A stretch of 64,000 nucleotides of DNA, taken from the NCBI GenBank assembly GCA_021292165.1, contig JAHFWL010000435.1, forward strand, positions 248,001 to 312,000. The letters run 5' to 3'. The DNA comes from Shinisaurus crocodilurus. Lineage: Eukaryota; Chordata; Lepidosauria; Squamata; Shinisauridae. The translations under genes and the position numbers were made by a program. Within the stretch, counting starts at the first letter, position 1. Each line of letters starts with the position of its first letter. The notes beneath the pieces are model-generated. The model was not told the DNA's origin. It ran no database searches and saw only the letters and a list, made by a program, of their open reading frames with translations. This document shows positions 56,602 through 64,000 of this stretch, one piece after another.

Positions 56602-59398
56602 AATCATAGAATCATAGAAAAGTAGAGTTGGAAGGGGCCTACAAGGCCATCGAGTCCAACCCCCTGCTCAATGCAGGAATCCAGGTCAAAGCATCTCTGA
56701 CAGATGTCTGTCCAGCCGCACCTTGAATGCCTCCAGACTGGGAGAGCCCACCACCTCCCTAGGTAGTTGATTCCATTGTCTTATTGCTCTGACAGTCAGG
56801 AAATTTTTCCTGATGTTTAGGTGGAATCTAGGTTCCTGTAACTTGAGCCCATTATTCCGTGTCCTGCAAACTGGGATGAACGAGAAGAGATCTTTGCCCT
56901 CCTCTGTGTGACATCCCTTCAAATACTGGAAGAGTGCGATCATATCTCCCCTCAGTCTCCTCTTCTGAAGGCTAAACATGCCCAGTTCTTTCAGTCTCTC
57001 CTCATAGGGCCTTGTTTCCAGTCCCTTTATCATCCTTGTTGCCCTCCTCTGAACCCTCTCCAGTTTGTCTATGTCCTTCTTAAAGTGTGGTGCCCAGAAC
57101 TGGATGCAGTACTCAAGATGAGGCCTAACCAGTGCCGAGTAAAGGGGAATTATCACTTCCCGCGATTTGGAAGCTATACTTCTATTAATACAGCCCAAAA
57201 TTGCATTTGCCTTCTTTGCAGCCACGTCGCATTGCTGGCTCATATTCAGTTTGTGATCTACCACAATTCCAAGATCCTTCTCACTTGTAGTATTGTTGAG
57301 CCAAGTGTCCCCCATTCTGTAACTCTGCATTTGGTTTCCTCTCCCTAGGTGCAGCACTTGGCATTTATCCCTGTTAAATTTCATTCTGTTGTTTTCGGCC
57401 CAGTGCTCCAGCCTATCGAGGTCACTTTGAATTTTGTTTCTGTCTTCCAGAGTATTAGCTGTTCCACCCAACTTTGTGTCATCTGCAAATTTGATAAGCA
57501 TTCCCTGTACCTCCTCATCCAAGTCATTAATAAAAATGTTGAAGAGCACCGGGCCCAGGACCGAGCCCTGTGGTACCCCGCTCGTTACCTCTCCCCAGTT
57601 TGAGAAGGAACCATTGATAAGCACTCTTTGAGTCCGATTCTTTAGCCAATTGTGGATCCACCTGATAGTTGTTCCATCTAGCCCACTCTTAGCTAGCTTA
57701 CTAATCAGGATATCATGAGGCACTTTGTCGAAAGCTTTGCTGAAGTCCAGGTATATAATGTCCACAGCATTCCCACAGTCCACAAGGGAGGTTACCCGAT
57801 CAAAAAATGAGATCAGATTAGTCTGACAGGATTTGTTCTTGACAAATCCATGCTGGCTTCTAGTAATCACTGCATTGTTTTCAAGGTGCTTGCAGACTGA
57901 CTTCTTTATAATCTGCTCAAAAATCTTCCCGGGGATTGATGTCAGACTGACTGGCCTATAGTTCCCAGGTTCCTCCTTCTTGCCCTTTTTGAAGATGGGA
58001 ACAACATTTGCCCTCCTCCAGTCATCTGGCACTTCACCTGTCCTCCACGATTTCTCAAAGATAATAGATAGTGGTTCTGAGAGTTCTTCTGCCAGTTCCT
58101 TTATTACTCTAGGATGCAGCTCATCAGGCCCTGGAGATTTAAACTCGTTCAGAGTAATCAGGTGCTCCTTGACCATTTGCCTATCAATCTCAAGCTGCAA
58201 TTCTGCCCCTTCAGTCTGCACTTCAGGTTTGCCAGGGGGGTCATAGACCCTCTTTTGGGAGAAGACCGAGCCGAAGTAGGAATTGAACACTTCTGCCTTT
58301 TCTTTGTCTTCCGTTATCAATTTGCCATTCTCATTGCGTAGTTGAACCACCAGTTCTTTCTTCTGTCTTTTACTGTGCATGTATCTGAAGAAAGCTTTTT
58401 TGTTGCTTTTAGCATTCCTCGCTAACCTTAGCTCATTCTCAGCTTTAGCCTTCCTGACACTATTCCTGCAGTTCTGTGCTACCTGCCTGTACTCTTCCCC
58501 TGTAGCCTGTCCTTCCTTCCACTTCCTATACGTGTCCTTTTTTGTTTTCAGGTCATCTTTGAGTTTATTGTGAAGCCACATTGGCTTGTTCTGTTGCCCT
58601 CTGCCTTTTTTCCTTGTGGGAATTGTTTGCAATTGTGCCTTTAAAATTTCCTTTTTTAAAAACTCCCACCCCTCCTGGGCTCCCTTTCTCGTGAGAGTCA
58701 CTTGCCATGGGATCTTACTAATCATTGTTCTGAGTTTGTTAAAATTGGCTTTCCTAAAATCCAGGGTACGTGTTTGGCTACACTCAGCTTTTGCTTCTGT
58801 TAGAATCAAGAACTCAAGTATAACATGGTCACTTTCCCCCAGAGTTCCCGAAACTGCCACTTTATCCACTAACTCGTCTCTGTTGGTTAGAATCAGGTCA
58901 AGGATAGCCGATCCTCTAGTTCCTTCCTCCACTTTCTGTAGGAGGAAGTTAGCAGCACAGCTCAGGAATTTCTTGGAGGGGCTATGTTTGGCTGAATAAG
59001 TCTCCCAACAGATATCAGGGAAATTGAAGTCTCCCATTACTACCACATCGTGCCTCCTTGAAACACTGGCAATTTGCTTTTCAAAAGTTCCATCCTCGTC
59101 TTCTCCTTGATTGGGTGGTCGGTAGTAGACTCCAACCGCCATGTTCGCTTTATTCTTTGCCCCCTTTATTTTAACCCAGATGCTCTCAATGGGGCTGCCA
59201 AGCTCCTCTTCCTGTATCTCTGTGCAGAGATACGTATTTTTAACATACAGTGCAACTCCACCTCCCTTTCTGTTGCTTCTGTTCCTTTTGAACAAGTTAT
59301 ACCCTTCAATGGCTGTATTCCAGTCATGGGAGTCATCCCACCAGGTTTCATTTATCCCTATCAAGTCGTACTTGCCCTCATGTATCAAGAGTTCAAGA
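56602..59398 (-). mobile_element. CR1 LINE, 5' truncated, with long open ORF2
   Basis: The 3' end on the minus strand carries the CR1 signature TTCTATGATTCTATGATTCT at 56604-56623 and no poly-A tail. Coding sequence runs to the left edge of an adjoining LINE fragment at about 59395. The body is 2.8 kb with an uninterrupted frame, suggesting recent insertion into intron 6 antisense to PTGIS. Confidence 0.95.
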
Positions 59399-59403
59399 GC
59401 CAT
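56686..59403 (-). CDS. CR1 ORF2 protein, N-terminally truncated (endonuclease + reverse transcriptase)
   Basis: A 905-codon frame. Residues ~10-215 are an apurinic-type endonuclease (IGINETWWDDSHDW, GGGVALYVKN, GDFNFPDICW, SDHVILEF). Residues ~440-720 are reverse transcriptase (YLDFSKAFDKVPHD, GVPQGSVLGP, FADDTKLGG with the catalytic DD). The C-terminal region ends NNGLKLQEPRFHLNIRK. The first tens of residues of the endonuclease, including the usual N-terminal Asn-containing strand, are missing, and the nominal start Met lies at or beyond the junction with the neighbouring repeat. It would not be expected to be fully functional. Confidence 0.92.
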   Translation of the reverse strand: MALELLIHEGKYDLIGINETWWDDSHDWNTAIEGYNLFKRNRSNRKGGGVALYVKNTYLCTEIQEEELGSPIESIWVKIKGAKNKANMAVGVYYRPPNQGEDEDGTFEKQIASVSRRHDVVVMGDFNFPDICWETYSAKHSPSKKFLSCAANFLLQKVEEGTRGSAILDLILTNRDELVDKVAVSGTLGESDHVILEFLILTEAKAECSQTRTLDFRKANFNKLRTMISKIPWQVTLTRKGAQEGWEFLKKEILKAQLQTIPTRKKGRGQQNKPMWLHNKLKDDLKTKKDTYRKWKEGQATGEEYRQVAQNCRNSVRKAKAENELRLARNAKSNKKAFFRYMHSKRQKKELVVQLRNENGKLITEDKEKAEVFNSYFGSVFSQKRVYDPPGKPEVQTEGAELQLEIDRQMVKEHLITLNEFKSPGPDELHPRVIKELAEELSEPLSIIFEKSWRTGEVPDDWRRANVVPIFKKGKKEEPGNYRPVSLTSIPGKIFEQIIKKSVCKHLENNAVITRSQHGFVKNKSCQTNLISFFDRVTSLVDCGNAVDIIYLDFSKAFDKVPHDILISKLAKSGLDGTTIRWIHNWLKNRTQRVLINGSFSNWGEVTSGVPQGSVLGPVLFNIFINDLDEEVQGMLIKFADDTKLGGTANTLEDRNKIQSDLDRLEHWAENNRMKFNRDKCQVLHLGRGNQMQSYRMGDTWLNNTTSEKDLGIVVDHKLNMSQQCDVAAKKANAILGCINRSIASKSREVIIPLYSALVRPHLEYCIQFWAPHFKKDIDKLERVQRRATRMIKGLETRPYEERLKELGMFSLQKRRLRGDMIALFQYLKGCHTEEGKDLFSFIPVCRTRNNGLKLQEPRFHLNIRKNFLTVRAIRQWNQLPREVVGSPSLEAFKVRLDRHLSEML

Positions 59404-60085
59404 GCTGGGTCAGACCGAGGGTCCATCTAGTCCAGCAGCATTCTGTTCACACAGTGGCCAACCGGCTGCCCATGGGAAACCCACAAGCAAGATATGAGTG
59501 CACAGAACCCTCCCGCCCATGTTCCCCAGCAACTGGTGTGCATAAGCATACTGCCTCTGATACTGGAGACAGTATATACCATATTTTTCCGTCTATAAGA
59601 CGCTCCCATGTATAAGACGCCCCCCACTGGGCAGTTTTGCAACCGCGTGGTTCTCTCCTCTGCTTACTTCCGTGTATAAGACGACCCTCAATTTTTAGTC
59701 TAGCGATTTTAGGAAAAAGTATAGTCTTATACATGGAAAAATACTGTAGCCATCCCTTTTTAAAGCCATCCAAAGTGGTAGCCAACACTACATCTTGTGG
59801 AAGTTAATTCCATAGTTTAACTATGCGCTGTTTGAAGAAGTGTGCCCTTCAACCTGTCCTGAATCTCCCACCAATCAGCTTCATGGGATGACCTTGGGTT
59901 CTAGTATTATGAGAGGCAGAAAAATTTCTCCCTATCCACTTTCTCCACATGATGCATAATTTTGTAGGCCTCTATCACGTCTCCCTTTACTCGCCCTTTT
60001 TCCAAGCTAAACAATCCCAGATGTTGTAAGCTTTCCTCATAGGGGAGTTGCTCCAGCCCCTTGATCATTTGTAGGACTTCAAGCC
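59399..60085 (-). mobile_element. CR1/L3-like LINE 3' fragment (antisense), split by a MITE
   Basis: GAGCCATGCTGGGTCAGACC and GCATTCTGTTCACACAGTGG, then after the MITE CCTTTTTAAAGCCATCCAAA, and a minus frame to about 60080 with MIKGLEQLPYEES. Compared with 33812-34095 about 50 bp is missing around the insertion. Confidence 0.85.
59579..59746. mobile_element. Tc1/mariner-like MITE, TATTTTTCC family (copy 2)
   Basis: CCATATTTTTCCGTCTATAA ... TTATACATGGAAAAATACTG with TA on both sides, inserted in the LINE fragment. 168 bp. Confidence 0.88.
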
Positions 60086-60540
60086 TGGAGCTTAAATCTG
60101 GCCCTCTGGGGTTGCCCCAGACCACCTCTCCCCCTTCCCTTGGACCCCAACCACTTCCACCAACCATTGGTCATTTGGGGGCTTCCCGGTTTTTGTGTAT
60201 TTTTTTCCCATTCTAAAAGGTTGACATGCATCTCCTAAGGCAGGGGCAGATAACTGGTGGCCCTCCAGATGTTTTGGCCTACAACTCCCATGATCCCTCA
60301 CCATTGGCTATGCTGCCTAGGACTGATGGGAGCTGTAGGCTAAACCATTTGGAGGGCCACAAGTTGTCCACCCTATCCTAATGCTTAGTTCCTGGCAGTA
60401 AGAACTTGAAGGTATAACATGCTGATATTTTGGCCCTGCCTCTTTTGCCTTTGGCCCTGCCCACCACTAGAATGCCGCCTCCAAATGTTTATCTGAAATT
60501 AAATATGGCCCTTGGGCTGAAAGAACCTTTTCACCCCTGT
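60085..60540. mobile_element. hAT-like MITE (CAGGGGTGGGGAA family), nested host copy
   Basis: CTGGCCCTCTGGGGTTGCCC at the left and AGAACCTTTTCACCCCTG at the right match 45697-46031, with the left end degraded. It is itself interrupted by the MITE at 60241-60375. Confidence 0.7.
60241..60375. mobile_element. hAT-like MITE, GTGGCCCTCCAG family (copy 3)
   Basis: CAGGGGCAGATAACTGGTGG pairs with GGGCCACAAGTTGTCCACCC. Flanks TCCTAAGG (60233-60240) and TCCTAATG (60376-60383) match at 7 of 8 bases. Confidence 0.85.
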
Positions 60541-61302
60541 CCTAAGGTTTGCATTTTGCAATGGCATAGGCAAAGCTGCTGTATTTGCACAGGGAGCCGT
60601 TGAATATGCCCATCTTGCTGTATGATGAAGTAGCAAATGTTTGACAGGAAGCAATTTAAAGTCATCTCCACACGGCCCCTTGTTTTTGGATGTATGCTGG
60701 CTGCACCAAATATGCTCAATTTTTAAATTATCTTTTAGAAACAAATCCACAATTTTGGGTGAATAGTTTTTCCTCAAAACTCTCAGAACGTGCATCCACC
60801 CCTGGAAGTTGGGGGGGGGGGGCGGTTTCAGTTTTCTTCTTCGCTACGGTGGCTCTATAATCTATATCCATATCTATATTTCCAGAGGGCTGAAGGTGAT
60901 ATCATAGAAGTATAGTTTCTAGTGGCAGCGTTCACATCTATTTCTTTTAAGCTGTTATCCCCTTTGGTCAAACTGGTGTTTCAGGTTTTTGAAGCGCTAC
61001 TGCAAATCCTGGGAACAGAGATAACAGAAGCCCTGTTCAGGCATTTTCCTAGGATTTGTGGAGGGAGGAGCGAGGCTCCATGCACTAGGCTGACCCCAAT
61101 GCATGGAAGGAGGAGCGGGGCTCCATGTGCCTGACCCCAATGCGTGGAGGAAGGACCGGAGCTCCATGCGCTAGCCCAGTGCCCTTGTCCCCAGCAGCCG
61201 CAGCCTCAGACCTTCCCATGTTGAGTGGGAACTCTGAAGGAGAAATTTTCCTGGACACACTTAGGATTCTCCACATGGCTGGGAAGCCCAGTTGTTCAGG
61301 TT
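60541..61302. other. Intron 6, nothing firmly recognised
   Basis: A G run at about 60811-60823 and a short local repeat at about 61060-61165 (GGAGGAGCGRGGCTCCATG, twice or three times). No exon. Confidence 0.55.
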
Positions 61303-61310
61303 CTCTATAG

Positions 61311-61417
61311 CAGTGTTCTCCAACCTTGGGTCCCCAGATGTTTTTGGCCTTCAACTCCCAGCATGCCCCAGCCAGCATAGCCAAAAACATCTGGGGACCC
61401 AAGGTTGGAGAACATTG
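61311..61417. mobile_element. Palindromic hAT-like MITE (copy 4)
   Basis: CAGTGTTCTCCAACCTTGGG ... AGGTTGGAGAACATTG with the perfect 8-bp duplication CTCTATAG (61303-61310 and 61418-61425). The right half of the centre is deleted. Confidence 0.92.
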
Positions 61418-62001
61418 CTCTATAGCATGGAGGTTTCCAAGCATATACAGCCTAATGCACGGATGTATTTCGACTTCAGACCTTCCACTCCATGCATGAA
61501 GGTCTGAGGCTGCAGCTAGGAATGAGGATTTGGGGGCAGGGTTAGCACATGCATCTCTGCCACTGTCCATCCCACCCACCCCATGCAGTCTGAGAATGCA
61601 CAGAGTGTGATGAGTAATGCATACACCACACAAGCAATGATGCCTCTATTGTACCACATCCGAATCTTTGGTGTAAAAAATTATAGTCTTTTTCTAGGCT
61701 ATGGTTTTATTTTTCTACTGCAGGTTTTGGTTTGGATGCATGTCTAAATTCATAGTGCATGACTAATTTCCTTCTGCTTTTGCCCAATCCTTCCAGAGCT
61801 GTTCTGTTGTTAATTTACTGAGCTGCCAGCAGAGACATTTCATGTTGTGTATGAAAAAGGTACTCTTTTCTAATGAAAATTATATTTACATGGGCTTGTG
61901 TTTTGCTTCCATGCGGACGGACATAGTGGATATTTTGCATGTACATGTGGCAATTAAAGGGGGGGGGAACTCCACTGATTTGTTGTTGTTTTTATTTTTA
62001 G

Positions 62002-62170
62002 AGTAATGCGGGGCCTGCAGTTTTTTGGCTTCTCCTGTTTCTTTTAAAATACCCTTCAGCCATGGCAGCAGTTCAAGGGGAAATGGAAAGAATTTTGAAA
62101 AGCAGAAATCAAACAACTGGACAAGTGGACTGGATCAGCCAAGAGATTTTGGACAGCACACCCATTTTTG
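62002..62170 (+). CDS. PTGIS: PTGIS exon 7 (I helix)
   Basis: Acceptor ATTTTTAG. It encodes SNAGPAVFWLLLFLLKYP, the I helix over the heme, then AAVQGEMERIL and QEILDSTPIF. As known for CYP8A1, the helix lacks the usual P450 acid-threonine pair because the enzyme isomerises an endoperoxide and needs no oxygen activation. The active-site Asn is kept, while the Gly before it is Ser here. Ends in phase 1 at donor GTTAGT. Confidence 0.97.
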
Positions 62171-62524
62171 GTTAGTACTCTCTCATTCAGAGCCAGCCTC
62201 AGGCAATTTGGCATCTTCAGTGGAAGAGTTAAATATCTCCCACCACCACTGGAGCGGTGATCCTGGAGCACTTATTTATGCATCCCAACTGCCCATTTGC
62301 CATCCAGATTCCCTTCACTTGTGGATCTGGGGCTGCCGGATTCTCCATCAGCCCCCCATTTCTTGGTCATAGCTGCTGTTTCCAGCTGTCACTATCATGG
62401 GAATAGCTATCTCCATGTCTAGTTTCTCCATCTTTGTGAACTTCAGTATGCAATCGCATGGAGAAAGTAAGTGGGCCGTGCATGGGATAGGCTGGTCCTC
62501 AGGGTGTTTAGCAAACCTTGAGAG

Positions 62525-62990
62525 AAAATCCCAAAGACGAGCAATTCCTTCCTTCCTATATCGTTTCCTTCCATATACACCTGTCCAGACCCTAAGATCA
62601 CCTTCAGCAGTCCTTCTCCGGGAGCCCCTGCCAAAGGAAGTGAGGTGGGTGGCTACTAAAAGGAGGGCCTTTCCTGTTGTGGCACCCTGGTTGTGGAATG
62701 AGCTTCCCAGAGAGGCTTTCCTGGGGCCTACATAGTGGTCTTTTCGGCACCAGGTGAAGACCTTTTAATTTTCCTAGGCATTTTAGTTTTTCAGTTTCTC
62801 TTGTTTTAAATCTGTTACTGCATTTTAAATCTTTGCACTGCTTCTAGGTTCTATTTGGTTATTATTTTTATTTTTATTATATTTATTTTAAACTTTTATA
62901 TTGTGTTTTATCATGTTGTATTTTATGGTTTTAATTGTGAACTGACCAGAGAGCTTCGGCTATTGGGCAGTATAAAAATGTAATAACTGA
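62525..62990 (+). mobile_element. L2-type LINE 3' end (sense)
   Basis: A plus frame to 62735 contains RAFPVVAPWLWNELPREA, the C-terminal signature of L2 reverse transcriptases. The tail has GCTATTGGGCAGTATAAAAA. It lies 355 bp past exon 7. Confidence 0.85.
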
Positions 62991-63194
62991 ATGAATGCTC
63001 TTGCCTTAGGAACTGGCATATAGATTATATACTTTGGGGACAGCTTCAAATGTAACAGAATACCTACAGGGAAAGTACGTCTGTGTAGGAAATAGTGTGT
63101 AACTCTCACATGAAAGTGGCATGTTCAAGCATTCCACTTGTGTGTATGTGTCCTGTATCAGCTAGCTGGGAACTTACAAGACTGAAGACGATGA

Positions 63195-63600
63195 TGACCA
63201 TTTACATTTCTATACCGCCCAACAGCTAAAGTTCTCTGTGTGGTTCACAAAACAAAACTTAAAACCATAAAATACAACAACATAATCAAATAGAATATAA
63301 TAACCTTATGTTTAAAGCAGAATAAAACCACAGTAAATGCCAGCAGCAGTGCAAAGATCTAAAAATGCATGAACACATTTAAAAGGAACTAAAGGACTAA
63401 AAGGCCTGGGAAAATAAAAGGGTCTTCACCTGCCACCAAAAAGACCACAACGTGGACACCAGGCAGAACTCTCTGGGGAGGACACTCCACAACTGTGGTG
63501 CTATCACCGAAAAGACCCTCTCTTTAGTAGCCACCTGCCTCACCGCATTTGGCATGGGTACCCGGAGAAGGGAGATGATTTGGAAAAGCTGATGTTGAAT
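63195..63600 (-). mobile_element. L2-type LINE 3' end (antisense)
   Basis: CATTTCTATACCGCCCAACA, AAAGGGTCTTCACCTGCC and CACTCCACAACTGTGGTG, antisense to the copy at 62525-62990. The two form an inverted pair. Confidence 0.8.
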
Positions 63601-63659
63601 AGAAGCTGGTGTGAGTGTTAGGCTTCACAGGTCCTTGGGGAGCTCCTAGGATCAGCATT

Positions 63660-63772
63660 CCCCAATGTGCCTGCCTGTCCTCTAGATGTGTTGGACATGC
63701 TGGCTGGGGGATGCTGGGAGTTGTATCCGTATCCGGCACATCTGGAGGGCATCAGATTGGAGAAGGCTGGGG
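63660..63772. repeat. hAT-like MITE fragment
   Basis: TCCTCTAGATGTGTTGGACA pairs with CGGCACATCTGGAGGGCATC around ATGCTGGCTGGGGGATGCTG. Outer ends degraded. Confidence 0.65.
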
Positions 63773-64000
63773 CAGATGCATTACTTACTTCAACAATGCT
63801 TAGGGCCCAGATGAGCTCCCAAGTAGTGGTACAAATCATCTGCATCTTCTGAAACAACCCTAATGTGGAAATCTGCATCCCAACATTGCTGTATGTCCTA
63901 CTGGTGGTGTATCCTCTGACATCTCAGCAAGGAGATTAGAGGGGCTTGGGTGAGTTGGTGGAGCTGTGCACTGGAGGAGTCTGAGACTGCTTCTAGTGCA

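Larger units (their letters stand above)
23493..62170 (+). other. PTGIS: PTGIS locus, exons 1-7 (3' part outside the window)
   Basis: Prostacyclin synthase (CYP8A1) is an ER-membrane heme enzyme that isomerises prostaglandin H2 to prostacyclin. Seven exons joined in phase give 1039 coding bases (346 codons plus one base) of an expected ~500 codons. The intron phases (2,0,2,1,0,1 after exons 1, 2, 3, 5, 6, 7, with exon 4 ending in phase 2) are mutually consistent and all introns are GT-AG. Introns are about 13.4, 2.2, 8.8, 1.3, 3.1 and 8.9 kb. The heme-binding Cys loop and ExxR-type helix are encoded further right. No disabling change is seen, so the gene looks intact over this range. Confidence 0.95.

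Noticed and set aside
56686..59403. 905-codon frame as a host gene
   Set aside because: Endonuclease and reverse transcriptase motifs and the CR1 3' terminus show it is a LINE; many shorter copies of its end occur in the window.

Overview
The window is vertebrate nuclear DNA, most likely from a squamate reptile (lizard or snake). The evidence is split protein-coding exons with GT-AG introns, CR1- and L2-type LINEs, tRNA- and 5S-derived SINEs, many hAT-like foldback elements and long dinucleotide microsatellites. The clade is inferred from the repeat mixture and from general knowledge, not from any search.

One host gene is recognisable: PTGIS (prostacyclin synthase, CYP8A1) on the + strand. 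Exons 1-7 lie at 23493-23578, 36961-37084, 39313-39491, 48242-48385, 49684-49838, 52902-53083 and 62002-62170. Every splice phase agrees and together they encode about 346 residues, roughly the first two thirds of a ~500-residue enzyme. The remaining exons, including the one carrying the heme-ligand cysteine, must lie past the right edge. A CpG-rich block with a GC box and a TATA-like TACAAAAG precedes exon 1, and the likely 5' leader holds an upstream ORF that overlaps the main start codon.

Layout: 1-4.9 kb is a broken minus-strand endogenous retrovirus (pol remnant, start of gag, tRNA-Pro-type primer binding site, 5' LTR). From 5 to 22.9 kb is intergenic DNA full of transposons, including a 1.2-kb hAT-like element with perfect 8-bp target duplications around a GC-rich, gene-like interior, and a 485-bp element with a 3-bp duplication inside a LINE tail. 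From 23 to 62.2 kb is PTGIS. Intron 1 holds a 693-bp element built from GACTC/GAGTC arrays, whose inverted relative sits in intron 2, and an LTR split by a 2.7-kb DNA transposon with a decayed transposase. Intron 2-3 sequence holds more MITEs, and intron 3 holds a solo LTR of the same family with intact duplications. Intron 6 carries a 5'-truncated CR1 with a 905-codon open reading frame.

No new gene system is claimed. The most informative items are the reconstruction of PTGIS (including the short exon 4), several transposon families whose ends can be fixed to the base by target-site duplications, and the nesting order of the insertions.
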